Origin: Lumbricus rubellus
Lineage: Eukaryota; Annelida; Clitellata; Crassiclitellata; Lumbricidae
Length of the DNA: 64,000 nucleotides
Direction: 5' to 3'
NCBI GenBank assembly: GCA_945859605.1
Contig: OX243818.1
Coordinates: forward strand, 36,947,773 to 37,011,772
Shown: in pieces, positions 34,981 through 46,226 of the stretch
Position numbering within the stretch: the first letter of the stretch is position 1
How the letters are laid out: every line of letters starts with the position of its first letter
Notes under the pieces: generated by a model
Told to the model about the DNA's origin: nothing
Database searches by the model: none
What the model saw: the letters and a program-made list of their open reading frames with translations, nothing else
Program-made: the position numbers and the translations under genes

Positions 34981-35456
34981 GGTCCCACGACAACTGGTCC
35001 ACCGACAACTCGTCCAACGACAACTCGTCCACGGACAACTGGTCCACCGACAACTCGTCCACCGAAATAGAAGCCGGATTAATGAGAAAACGCTTGAAAA
35101 ATGAAAGCTGGATGAAGATTTTTACAGGTGAAATAGAAGCTGGATTAATGAAAAACCGCTTAAGAAATGGAAGATGGATCAAGTTTTTGTTCGATCTGAA
35201 ATAGAAGCTGGATGCATGTTGAGACACATGATGAAAATCGTCAATTCAGCTTCTATTTAAGCAAGAAAACCATTCGACTTTTTTTCATAAACCCAGCTCC
35301 TATTTCGTAAATAAAGAACTTTCCTCCAGCTTCCATTTCTCAAGCGCTTTCCCGTTAATCCGGCTTCTATTTCAGTGGACCAGTTGTCGGTGGACGAGTT
35401 GTCCGTGGACGAGTTGTCGTTGGACGAGTTGTCGTTGGACGAGTTGTCGTGACACC
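34981..35456. mobile_element. foldback element with GACAACTCGTCCAC arms
   Basis: Left arm: tandem units such as ACGACAACTCGTCC from GGTCCCACGACAAC. Right arm: the inverted units, ending GTTGTCGTGACACC. The core carries GAAGCTGGAT units shared with 10,640-10,900. Flanks TGCTGAAAC (34,972-34,980) and TGCCGAAAC (35,457-35,465) form a 9-bp target duplication with one mismatch; copy 1 at 30,214-30,222 has the single empty site. A 9-bp duplication with tandem-repeat arms fits a MULE-type foldback element. Confidence 0.82.
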
Positions 35457-35699
35457 TGCCGAAACACTTGCGATGTCTTGTTTTCCTTAATCGTCGAAAC
35501 ATCAGTAGCCTAAGCCTAAGCTTACAAAAAATACTATGCACACCTAATAACGCAATAGGTATCGCCTATAGCCTACAAACGTTTCTCAGTTATGCACCTT
35601 TAATTTTCAATTGCTGACTTTTAGGTTTATCAATTCTCCATAGCGATTCTTTGATCGTTGTAAATTATTAGGCCTACATTCAATTTGAATTATTTCCGA

Positions 35700-36232
35700 G
35701 GCAAGCGACCAAGGCCATCAATCAATCAACTCTACCAGGCACAATTATAAAAAATACAATGTTTGCTCAATGGGGCAGTCTTAAAATGGTCAAGTCCTCT
35801 ATTAAGGTTCTCCTAGATTGCATAGAATAAACATTGAATTAAAAAGTGAAAAAATAAGATGACCAGGATATGACTCAAAGCTTAGGCCTAGGTAAAATAC
35901 ACAGACGAAAGTTTTACCACAGCATAAAATAACAAACACTAGCTAGCCTCTGCTGCGGTCAGAATGTGTGATTGACTAATTCTTTTGCGTAGACCGCCAT
36001 TTTCATGGTGTGCAGTTTACGGTGTCACAATAATTAATGCATGTTGTCTATTATAGCAACGGTTAAAAGACTCATTTGACGGATTGTTCTGAACTTCTAT
36101 TGTGTGAATTCGCTCTTGAAAATGGCGCTGACAAAAAAAACCCGTCAACATGCAGCAATTCGACTTTTAATTATGCATAATTGCAAAAAAGGCCTACTAC
36201 AGTTGTGTGGTTTTACAGAACAAAATGGAATA
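35700..36232. other. intergenic, nothing recognised
   Basis: No gene, repeat family or inverted ends seen. Confidence 0.4.
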
Positions 36233-37133
36233 GCTTAGGCCAGTGGTTCTTAACCAGTGTTCGACCGAACCCATGGGGTTCGATGAGCCAGTGCCAGGGT
36301 TTCGGCAGAGGTCCTCTGAGTATATAGGCCTACAGTGAGTGAGTGAAAAATCATTTTCTATTTTATTTTTATTTTTCGACTTTTATTTAATAACAAAGGA
36401 CACATTTAGATGCATTTGGTTGTGTTGGTACGGTTAGTTAACTGTTAGTAGTTCATGTATTGAATGTATTAATATTGTATCACATTTTGGTACATTTTTT
36501 TATTTCCTTTTGCCCCATTAGGCCTAGTTAAAAAAATTATTATTCAAACTTGAGGGGTTCGGTGAGCGGTCATGGATTTCTCTTGGGGTTCGGCTTAGAC
36601 CTGGGAGTCGACCCCAATAAGTCGACCCCAGTCGACTTGGTCATCCCAAGTCGGGTCGGGTCGTTTCTGGTCACCGCAACTGACCCCAAGTCGAACTGTG
36701 TAAAGAGAAGTCACTTCAAGTTGTTTTTACCTCAAGTCGACTTAAACCGACTTGAAACACAGACATGGTTAAATTTGTCACTTCAAACCAATGATCGTGA
36801 GACCAGGACAACATTTAAGCAGCCTTTGTAGTGTGTTTACAAGAATGAGTGAGGCCTTTGATGCTAAACAGAGACTTAGCCTACCGTACTGATAATTATT
36901 TTACCGGTAGGCTATCGTGCACACGTACTGCCGTCTGCCGATCTATTCATATAATTTGTCATTCTATGCTAACATGTCACGCTTAGGCATGCGCTTAATT
37001 AAAGTGGTGAAACAAAATGTTACTAAAATAATTTAGCACGTGTGCTTATAAAGACATGAACATGAGCAAATCAGTGAACTTCTATAGCCTAGTGGTCAGT
37101 GATTTCAGCGCAAAGAAAGATGGATCTACAAGG

Positions 37134-37136
<3 letters not shown>

Positions 37137-37195
<59 letters not shown>
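37137..37195. repeat. (TA)n microsatellite
   Basis: Nearly pure TA repeat inside the inner hAT element. Confidence 0.95.
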
Positions 37196-37559
37196 ATAAA
37201 TTGATAGTTTGGCGCTACATTGGTACGGTAATGATACGCTGCATCTGCAGTAGGCCTAGGCCTATCTGCTGTCTGCAGACGGAAAAGCTATTGTATAGCC
37301 TACGGGCCAATTGGACAATGAAAGACTTTACTATAAGCGAGTAGGCCTAGGCTACAATAGTAGTAGCCTACTTCCGGATGATGCGCTTGCAATTCAATTT
37401 GCTATAGCCTAAGTTGGGGAATGATGTCAGTGGCCGAATAATTATGACAACAGACTTACAAATTATCATCATTAGGCCTACACGCCATGCCATTCTGTTT
37501 CAACCAGTCCACGGTGCCCCATTTTATCTTAGACATTGCGCGCTTTACAATTTTATTCA

Positions 37560-37640
37560 ATATTAATATTAATAATAAAATAATAATAATAATAATAATA
37601 ATAATGATAATAATAATAATGATGATGATGATAATGAGTG
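37560..37640. repeat. (TAA)n/(TGA)n microsatellite
   Basis: ATAATAATAATAATAATAAT tract passing into ATGATGATGATGATAATG. Confidence 0.9.
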
Positions 37641-38277
37641 TAATCTGAATAATCACAAGCAACGGGCAAGCTAAAATTCATAGGCCTATGCTTAAGTTAA
37701 TAATTTGCCGTCGCAATGTCTAGGCTACTATCGATGGCCCGAAGCATTACAAAGCTATTCAAACTGAAACACAGACAGTCTGAAATGAGCTTAATAAAAC
37801 TTTAACAAATTCATGCATAATGCATCAATACATGTAAGTGTTGGTAGGCCTATGAAATTGAATTAATGCCAGGAAAATTGGCTTGCCTTTTTGCATTAGG
37901 CCTAGGCCTAGTAGCCGTACGTCGACCTAGTCTACCATGTCAGAAGTTGACTTCAAGTCGGAAGTCAGTTGTTTTTTGCCAAGTCGGGTCAAGTCGTTTT
38001 GACTCCAAGAAGTCGACTTCAAGTCGACCTCAAGTCACTTTAGGGTCAAGTGGGGTCAGATTAGCTGACCCAAGTCACTCCCAGGTCTAGTTCGGCTCCC
38101 TTGAAAAGGTGAAGAACCGCTGGCTTAGGCTACAGAGCAATAAATGAAATAGTTTCTCTCTTGGTTCTTTACCTAATTTCCGGTTTCCGTACTGTATCAT
38201 ATATTTTAAAAATAATATTTAGCATTACATACTTCTATATATCTTCGTTTATTCAAATTCAATCTGACAGATCGCAG

Positions 38278-38592
38278 AATGATTACAGTACAGGTTATCG
38301 AAATACGGCCCACTGTAGCACGACACCCAGGTCGGATTTACAGCACTGGATTCGGCTTAACACTAATAGCCTAAGTGCTGGATCACTCCTGGTTTGGCCA
38401 AGCCAGAAGTGGGAGGGGCTATCTTACTTTCAGCAGAACCCGAGTCAAACAACACAACAGCAAAGCGCCTACGGCAGCTAACAGAAACTTTAAGAAATTA
38501 ATGCCCTGTGTTAGGATCGAACCCGGGTCGCGTGAATGACTCTCAGTTTAACGACCAGCGCTCTCTCAACTGAGCTACGGACCCCCCCATGG
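38278..38592 (-). mobile_element. tRNA-derived SINE (third family)
   Basis: Minus strand begins GGGGGGTCCGTAGCTCAGTT (A-box TAGCTCAGTTGAGAGAGC) and has a perfect B-box GGGTTCGATCC. The acceptor stem cannot pair and the variable region is long, so it is a SINE head or tRNA pseudogene, not a working tRNA. The body continues to about 38,278. Confidence 0.55.
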
Positions 38593-38958
38593 ATGCAGTT
38601 TAACGTCATGCCCAGGACGCATGGTTTGTGTCGAAAAGTCAACAAAATTATGTATTTGCACGGTTCAACGTAAATTTCTTATTTCCAACAGTTAGCCTAC
38701 ACTGCATTACAAATCAATAATTATGATGAAACTCTTACTGCGAATATAAACTCCTTGGTTACGCAATCAGCACAAAGACTGATGACGTGACCATTAGAAA
38801 CTATCTAATCTGCTGGGTGAGTTTATTCATTTTTTAATTATTTATTTATATTTTTTTCTGAACCAAAATAACAAACAAACATGATACAATTATGGCAGTC
38901 AGAAGGGATATGCTTATCTAACTGGCTATCATTGTAACTTAAAAATTTGACACACGCG

Positions 38959-39222
38959 CAAGGCCGTAGCCATGATTTTATTTCGGAGGATGTTTTCCCG
39001 ACATTTACTTTTTGGCGTAATTTCTTCACGACCTTTTTTAGTCACCGCCTGCTTTTCTAACCTTTTGGGCTCGTATTACGTTCACGGGAGTGTAAAAAAC
39101 ACTATTTTCATTACACACTGCAGTTCTTTCATTATGTGCGTGTAGATACATTGTTTCATTTTTACATTATTCAATTTCGGGGTGTTCAAGCACCCAAAAC
39201 ACCTCCTTAGCTACGGCCGTGG
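38959..39222. mobile_element. 264-bp MITE, GGCCGTAGC ends
   Basis: Ends CAAGGCCGTAGCC and TAGCTACGGCCGTGG are inverted (imperfect), flanked by ACACGCG at 38,952-38,958 and 39,223-39,229. Probably hAT-like; one flank base short of the usual 8-bp duplication. Confidence 0.65.
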
Positions 39223-39542
39223 ACACGCGTGGTTTTCAATTCCACACAGTTGCACAGGCCTAGGCCTAATGCGCGACATTAATGGGTGAGCAATTCAACT
39301 TGTCTTTCTTCAGTGAAATCTTTCGACATTATTTTGTTCTTGAAACAAAATAATAGACAATGTACTGTTTTAGATTTTTACTGAATGCCTATTAAAGTGC
39401 AAACTGCTTTGATAAAGTCAGCAAATATTTTCAATGCACAGAAACTTGCAAGATTTTCGGCGTTTTCAAATATTGGCCTATATTTTTTTGTGTCGCTGTC
39501 CGATCTGAAGCATAATTAAGCTCCAGCAATTCGAAGTCATTA

Positions 39543-40973
39543 ATGATGCCGAAAAGGGGTTCTTACAAGCATTCATTAGATGATCGCATTGAAAATGCAA
39601 CACGAGATAAGATAGAAAGTTCTCCGCTATGTCAGAAAACATCCGTCTTAGATAGTCAGAAGAAGGAAAACAAGGAAATACATTCTAGGGCAAAAACATA
39701 CGATTGCGAGATTTGCCAAGAAATATTTACGCACATCCTCGATCTAAAAAAGCACAAGAAGACGCATACTGAAGAAAAAGCACACCATTGCTTAGTATGT
39801 AACAAAACATTCGAATATTCTTCACATCTCAATAGACATAGTAAAATTCACATTGGAGAGAAACCATTTCAGTGCGAGGCATGCACACAATGCTTTTCTG
39901 AGTCCAGTAGTCTTAAAATGCATGTAAGAATCCACACTGGAGAGAGGCCTTATCAATGCCAAGTATGTAAAAAGTGTTATTCCCGTTCTTCAAATCTAAC
40001 ACGTCATGCGAAAATTCATACCGGGGAGAAATCATACCAATGCCAAATATGTCAAAAACGTTTTTATCAGCGTTACAGTCTAAGAAATCATTCAACAATT
40101 CATACTGGAGAGATGCCTTACCAGTGCCCTATATGCCAAAAACGTTTTTCTCGATCGGACCGTCTAACGCATCATGCAAGAATTCATACTGGAGACATGC
40201 CTTACCAATGCCCAGTAAGCCTATGTAAAAAACGCTTTTCTCGATCGGACACTCTTGCATCTCATGCAAGAATTCATAGCACAGTTAAACCATACCAATG
40301 CAGCTTATGCGAGTTTAATACTAAATATCGACGGTATCTAACGATACACATGCGACGACATACTGGAGAGAAACCATACATTTGCCACGTATGCCAGAAA
40401 ACATTCTCATACGTGACTGGTCAGAAAAGTCATGAAAAAACCCACTCTGAACGGAAACTATTTCTGTGTATCAGATGTAAAAAAAGATTTTCGAGATCTT
40501 CGACACTTAGAAGTCATATTAGAATCCATACCGGAGAGAGATCATATCAATGTCAGGTATGCGGACAAAGTTTTGCCGGAGCTTCTTCTCTGCGCGATCA
40601 TGTTCAAATCCACACTGGAGAAAAACGATTTCAATGCCGGGCATGTTCAAAACGGTTTACCTTGTCTTCTTATCTGAAACGTCACGAGATAATTCATACC
40701 GGAGATAAACCATACCACTGCCAATTATGTGAGTACTGTACTAATAGTAAAGGTAATCTAAAGATCCACGAGAGAACGCATGCTGGAGAAAAACCATACC
40801 ACTGCCAATTATGTGAATTCAAAACTAATAGTAAAGGTAATCTAAATCGCCACGCGAGAAGGCATACTGGAGAGAAACCATACCTTTGCCAGATATGCAA
40901 GAAAACATTTTCATCCGCATCAAGTCTGAGGTGTCATGAAAATACTCACTCCGTGTCATGCACAAGATTATAA
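39543..40973 (+). CDS. C2H2 zinc-finger protein, 15 fingers
   Basis: Single-exon frame of 476 codons, same orientation as its paralogue at 11,836. About 53 N-terminal residues with shared KIESS/VLDS motifs and no known effector domain, then 15 C2H2 fingers with TGEKP-type linkers. Finger 7 is C-X4-C (CPVSLCKKRF) instead of C-X2-C: the two extra residues Ser-Leu are encoded by AGCCTA within TAAGCCTA (40,216-40,223), apparently a decayed octamer insertion. Fingers 13 and 14 are near-duplicates (CQLCEYCTNSKGNL / CQLCEFKTNSKGNL), as are 6 and 7. Expected to be a nuclear DNA-binding regulator; targets unknown. Upstream DNA aligns with that of the 11,836 gene, so both arose by duplication of a larger segment. 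Confidence 0.9.
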   Translation: MMPKRGSYKHSLDDRIENATRDKIESSPLCQKTSVLDSQKKENKEIHSRAKTYDCEICQEIFTHILDLKKHKKTHTEEKAHHCLVCNKTFEYSSHLNRHSKIHIGEKPFQCEACTQCFSESSSLKMHVRIHTGERPYQCQVCKKCYSRSSNLTRHAKIHTGEKSYQCQICQKRFYQRYSLRNHSTIHTGEMPYQCPICQKRFSRSDRLTHHARIHTGDMPYQCPVSLCKKRFSRSDTLASHARIHSTVKPYQCSLCEFNTKYRRYLTIHMRRHTGEKPYICHVCQKTFSYVTGQKSHEKTHSERKLFLCIRCKKRFSRSSTLRSHIRIHTGERSYQCQVCGQSFAGASSLRDHVQIHTGEKRFQCRACSKRFTLSSYLKRHEIIHTGDKPYHCQLCEYCTNSKGNLKIHERTHAGEKPYHCQLCEFKTNSKGNLNRHARRHTGEKPYLCQICKKTFSSASSLRCHENTHSVSCTRL

Positions 40974-41780
40974 AACATTTTCCAAAGTTTACAGTCTTTT
41001 AACACTGAGTTGGATTCCATACTTGGGAAAGCCATTCAAATTCCACTTATACCAGATGACATTCTAGCACGCATATTTTCAACTTTATCTTAAAACAGGT
41101 AATTATCATTATGCACTTCGTCTGAATACCACAAATGGAGTGAAGCCATTCCATATCAGGTTTGTTACAAAAAAACCAGTTCGCGTTCTTCGAGTCCACA
41201 AAAATCACAAACAGAAGATTAGCCAAGTATTCGACGTAATGATTGTTGGCGTTCGATCGACCCAAACAGTTGAAATTAGTCCATAGAGTTAATCAATCCA
41301 TGATGTTACGCACGAACCAATTCATGCAGATAGGTCTATCCAATTTGTACTCAAATTAAGCGTTTTCGTTTCGTATTAATGGATGACTGAACATATTCAT
41401 TAATGAAGGAACTCATATTACAATAATATTACATTATTACAATATTATTATATTATTGCCTTAATAAATGGTATTTTTATTTTTAAAAAATTTTGATATT
41501 AATTTTTGCGTTTCATTTAACTATCGAAGTTCAGTTTTGTTAACCCTAACCTTTTCAGTTTGGGTCTACATAGGAAGTGCTTTATCTTGTAGCCTAATAT
41601 TTGCCTGATGACTTCTTTCACATGAATTTATTTAGCTGTTTGTTATTTTCATTTAATGAAAATTTTACGCAGTCGTACTCACACTGTTAGACCTACTATT
41701 CCGTAACTGCAGTTGCAAAGTACTTGCAACGATCATAATTATAACACATAATGAGTCAGCACGACATGACAGACCGTTGA
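40974..41780. other. 3' flank and intergenic DNA
   Basis: The first 250 bases resemble decayed coding sequence of the same zinc-finger family. No further gene seen. Confidence 0.4.
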
Positions 41781-41784
41781 CGTT

Positions 41785-41996
41785 GTGGGGCGCGGTGATG
41801 TAGTGGTGGCGTCGATGCCTTGGAGCTGGAAGGTTCGAGGTTCGAATCCACCTCGCCGCGTAAGGACTTTTGGCAAGTCCTTCACACACAATTGCTTCGG
41901 CGTGAAACTCCGTTGCCGTGTCTGCTCTGCAATCGGGAGCGCCTCTGAGTACGGAGAGCTTGAAGGGGCGCTATAACAAGTGCACATACAAACAAA
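41785..41996 (+). mobile_element. tRNA-derived SINE, complete copy
   Basis: Starts GTGGGGCGCGGTGATGTAGT, B-box GGTTCGAATCC at 41,839-41,849, body and AGCTTGAAGGGGCGCTATAA tail as at 25,967. Confidence 0.85.
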
Positions 41997-41999
41997 AGA

Positions 42000-43380
42000 C
42001 GAGAATTTTCAGAATATAGGGCCTAGAAGGCCCTAGCTAGATTAAGTCTACAATGCAGTGAAAGTGTATTGATGAATGACACCATTTTAAGCTGTCAAAG
42101 CATGACCTTGCAATGTCATTATCGTCAATGGAGACGGCCTGACGTATGGCGATGAATAATGAAGTCGTTTTAAATGCATGTGCAGCAAGTCACCTTTCAT
42201 TAGGGGCCATCTGTAGGTCATAGGACCTATTACGTAGCAAACAACCTATTTCCATATCCCTCCCCTGTTGCATCTCAAACATTCTGTGGACCATCCCACG
42301 CGTACGTAGCGTATACGCTCGTACAAGACCGCTTCTCAAACCGCTTTTGTCTGTACCCGTCTTCCATCCGTTAGTTGGCAACACCCTGAACCATGTGTCA
42401 GTTGTTTATATTTATTACATGTATGACCTCAGTAATTGAATCATAGCTAAAGCTAAACCCGTCTAAGACATTAACTTATCAATCCAGTTTGGATAACTGC
42501 CGTAAATGAGCTGCTATCGCGTGCGAGAGCATCGCCAAGGCCATAAGTCAGTAAGTTAATAATAAAAATAATGTTATTTTTTATACAATAAACGAAGTTT
42601 TCTGCATTTCTACAATGAACTGCTCTATTAACAGTTCAAATACATCCCATAAAATATCGAGATAACCTATAACGCGCAAGAGCTGGCTACACCTTAGCCT
42701 ATAAATCGCTTCTATGGGTAGGTTTCTTGAAGAGTCGCTATACAAATTCTCGGAATCAATCAATCGGTCAACAATTTAAATCAACTCAATATATAGGCCT
42801 CTTAGGCCTAGGCTCTACTAGTAAAATGCAGATTTTTATTCGGTTAAAGCACAATTCGCGCAATACTGGCGTTAATCAAAAACTAATGGACTGTGAATTT
42901 CAAATGTAACTACAGCTACTTTCCGCTTATATCGTAAATATTCCTTAACGTGACTTTAAAACAATGCGCAATAGAAATGAATTCGTTCTTATAATGTCAC
43001 CAAACTTCTAAAGCGCCGCTTGAAAGCCGTTTACAAGCGTTATGGTTGTAATAATGCATGACAGCTAAATACAATAGGGCCAATAGGCCTACCATTAATA
43101 CTTAAAGTGGTAATTTAAATATTTTAAACAAAATATCAGGGTTACGTACCTGAGGCCTATATTTACAGTGGAACTCCTTGAGGTAGGCCTATAAGATTTT
43201 GCCTAAAGTAGCCTACAAGCTTTCAAGGATACAGCTTTCGGAACATAAAAACATTAAAATATGCAAATATTTAATCTTTTCAAGAATAGGTCTACGTAGG
43301 CCTATCAATAAGAATGCAAGAAGTCGCACATGCAAATTTCCAGAACTGCATTTTTTCAGATGACAAGTTTGTATGATTTC
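42000..43380. other. intergenic, no gene supported
   Basis: Octamer-rich, no coding signal. 43,130-43,340 resembles 14,990-15,200 (TTTACAGTGGAACTCC / TTTATAGTGGAACCTC, CAAGAAGTCGCACATGC), an old repeat of unknown type. Confidence 0.5.
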
Positions 43381-43381
43381 A

Positions 43382-43646
43382 GAACAAATGCTACAGAAAG
43401 ATCCTAAGAATAAAATGGACGCAGAAAATAACCAACGAAGAGATATTTCAGCGAGTGGACAGAGCAGAAACAATGTTACAAAAAGCCATGAGGCGCAAAC
43501 TGGGGCTTTTCGGCCATATCGCCAGAATGACGGACGACAGAAAACTTAAGACTCTTGTTTTCGGAATAATGGACGGAACTAATAAGAGAGGCAGACCGCA
43601 TCGGGAATGGAAGGAGGACATAGAGGACTGGTGCGATGACTCACTA
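43382..43646 (+). pseudogene. LINE ORF C-terminal fragment, cut at the 43,647 boundary
   Basis: Encodes KCYRKILRIKWTQKITNEEI, then RRKLGLFGHIARM and GRPHREWKEDIEDWCDDSL, the standard C-terminal end of a LINE reverse-transcriptase polyprotein (TNEE, GHxxRM, GRPxxxWxxDIxxW). It breaks off exactly where the CACTG terminus begins. Confidence 0.8.
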
Positions 43647-43664
43647 CACTGTTAAAAAAAATCG

Positions 43665-44750
43665 TGGAAATTTCCACTAAAGTTGGTGGTCCACAAACAA
43701 CACCCTAAGGTGGAAATATTTCCACCCTTAGACAAGGGTGGTCCAGTTCCACCCTTGACTTTTGGTGGAAAATTCCATCATAACTGGGAAGTCTACACCG
43801 TATCTGAAAGGTGGAAAATTCCGCACCTCCTTGGAAATTTCCATCTTTGCCCAATGGTGGAGATAGCCACTAATTCTTTGGAAAATTACACTTTGGCTCA
43901 ATGGTGGAGAAATCCACTAAATATTTGGAATTCTCCATCTTGGATCGATGGTGGAGACAGCCACTAATTAGTTGGAAATTTCCATCTTTGCCCATTGGTG
44001 GAGATAGCCACTAATTATTTGGAAATTTCCATCTTTGCCCAGTGGTGGACATAGCCACTAATTCTTTGGAAAATTACACTTTGGCTCAATGGTGGAGAAA
44101 GCCACTAAATATTTGGAATTCTCCATCTTGGATCGATGGTGAAGAAAGCCACTAATTAGTTGGAAATTTCCATCTTTGCCCAGTGGTGGAGATAGCCACT
44201 AATTATTTGGAAATATCCATCTTTGCCCAGTGGTGGAGATAGCCACTAATTCTTTGGAAAATTACACTTTGGCTAAATGGTGGAGAAATCCATTAATTCT
44301 TTGGAAATTTCCATCTACTCTCAATGGTGGAGACAGCCATTAATTCTTTGGAAATTTCCATCCTGGCTCAATGGTTGAGAAATCCATTAATTCCTTGGAA
44401 ATTTTCATCTTATCTCAATGGTGGAGACAGCCACTAATTCCTTGGAAATTTCCATCTTGGCTCAGTGATGGAGAAAACCATCATTTCTTTGGAAATTGCC
44501 ATCTTGGCTCAATGGTGGAAAAACCTTAATTCTTTGGAAATTTCCATCTAGGCTCAGTGGTGGAAATAACCAATAATTCTTTACAAACTTCCACTTTGAC
44601 ACAAAGGTGGAAATTGCCACTCCTTCTTTAGAAATTCCCACTTTGCTCAATATTGCAAAATGCTACTTCCACTTTGACTCAATTATGAGCATATGCCACC
44701 CCTGCTTTTGAAATCTCCAAGTAAGCTCATTGTTGAAAATTTACATTCGT
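43665..44750. repeat. 47-bp minisatellite with GGAAATTTCC palindromes
   Basis: About 22 units of the form TTGGAAATTTCCATCTTTGC then CCAGTGGTGGAGATAGCCAC and TAATT. Nearly every unit holds GGAAATTTCC or a one-base variant, a palindrome, plus GTGG/CCAC inverted pairs. Copies decay to the right. If 43,647 is a transposon end these are its subterminal repeats. Confidence 0.9.
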
Positions 44751-44759
44751 TTGAATGGT

Positions 44760-45600
44760 GATACTAAAAAAATATTTCAAGGGTTTGCCTGATCTGCATG
44801 TCAAGAATGCACGAGAAATCATATTCACAATATTTAATGAAAGAAAACGATCATAGTTATATAATTTGAAATGCTCAATATAAAAAATGAGAATGCATGC
44901 ACAGTGAGAAACCAAAGCGAAATCCTAGTCATGAAAACACCGTAAAAATAAACTGTTCAAAGGAATGATGCTGCAATCATCATAGAAAACCACAATCTGG
45001 CTTAAAACGTAATCAAGCACACTATTATTTCACAGTTACTGATATAATATATGGCGGTCCACACCGAAATCAGTGTTATGTCAGAAATTACACATCAGAA
45101 AAACTTAGGGAAATATTTTTTTTTAAATTAAAATTTTTCTAATTTTTTTTAAAACAGACAAGTTTTAAACCAATTTTAATGCTTTTGATATGCATATTAT
45201 TTTGTTTTAATTAAAATAATTAAAAAATTTAATTAATTAATAACTTTTTCCTTATATCTCGAGTTACAATAATGCTAGAGCAATAATTTTTGTGTAATTT
45301 TGAAGCTTAGTGAAGACTTTTGAGCCAATGCATCAAACTCAACATGTCACAAATCCGACATAAACTGATTTCCGTGTGGATCGCCACATATCATTGTTAC
45401 ATTTTATCAGGCACCCTGTGGATAATCCTATAATACCTAAATCGCTATATGAATCTTGATAAATAATTAGATATGATGCCGCAATGGTGCCATGCATTAT
45501 ATCAGTTATCAATAAAGAAATGACAAATCTTTGGTGCATAATTAATAACACTCATTTTGCCCTCAGGAAAAATAAGAAATTTATTACCTATACAAAATGT
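44760..45600. other. AT-rich, nothing recognised
   Basis: No gene or repeat seen; no TAGGCCTA copy. Confidence 0.4.
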
Positions 45601-45606
45601 TACAAA

Positions 45607-46226
45607 ATCCATGAAAAGGTACCAAGTCTTAGTTCACAGTTTCGTCAGAAACCAGCCTGAAAGGACGGGGGGGTCTATTTTTGGCAAATTTTTTTTATTG
45701 CCTCATCGTTATTATATATATTTGTAGTGTATTACTATGTGTCTAATTTTAACTTCGGAATTTCCGTTTGCTTACAATCCCGAAAAGTTTATAGTGTGGT
45801 AAAAGGTACCAAGTCTTAGTCTGCAAAGATGTGCTGTCTACATATATGTATATAAAATATATGTTTGTGTACATGTATATATGTATATACATATTATACC
45901 ACAGTTCATATGTGTATACGTATATATGTATACATATATATAGGTTTTTGTTAATTTTGATAGTCAATAATCATGGTACAGACACTATAAAGTTTCAAAA
46001 CTAACACTCTAATTTATCAGTGTTTATAGTGGAACAAACTTTTCAAAACTGATTTTATTTGAGTTTTACTTTTCGTAACGATTAATTCATATGTCGTGTG
46101 AATCCTGATATCTTTGGGAAATGAGAAGATATTATCTTCATTTTTTTAAAATTCTGTTCAGTAATTATTAACCTATGTTGTGGTAGCTCTAACTCCATTA
46201 CTAAGACTTGGTACCTTTTCATGGAT
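45607..46226. mobile_element. 620-bp inverted-repeat element
   Basis: ATCCATGAAAAGGTACCAAG at 45,607 and its reverse complement ending at 46,226, the match running 27 bases. A third copy of AAAAGGTACCAAGTCTTAGT lies inside near 45,802, followed by a TA/TG-rich tract. Target duplication unclear. Confidence 0.75.

Larger units (their letters stand above)
34543..35690. repeat. duplicated segment, copy 2 (with two insertions)
   Basis: Paralogous to 30,125-30,500; enlarged by a hAT-like element (34,574-34,899) and a foldback element (34,981-35,456). Confidence 0.8.
36596..38089. mobile_element. inner hAT element (TAGACCTGGGAGT type)
   Basis: Ends TAGACCTGGGAGT and ACTCCCAGGTCTA, flanked by GTTCGGCT at 36,588-36,595 and 38,090-38,097 (8 bp). 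Both ends carry subterminal arrays of AAGTCGACTT-like palindromes, probably transposase binding sites. The middle has (TA)n at 37,137-37,195, a (TAA)n/(TGA)n tract at 37,560-37,640 and several TAGGCCTA copies, so the insertion predates them. No transposase ORF. Confidence 0.88.
36241..38122. mobile_element. outer hAT element (CAGTGGTTCTTAACC type)
   Basis: Ends CAGTGGTTCTTAACC and GGTGAAGAACCGCTG with an exact 8-bp target duplication GCTTAGGC (36,233-36,240 and 38,123-38,130). Contains FRxxGxVR-free, non-coding DNA; GTTCGGT-type repeats near the left end. Most of its length is the second element at 36,596-38,089, so its own remnant is only about 390 bp. Confidence 0.88.

Noticed and set aside
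38515..38590. Functional tRNA gene
   Set aside because: A- and B-boxes are good but the acceptor stem does not pair and the variable region is too long; taken as a SINE head.
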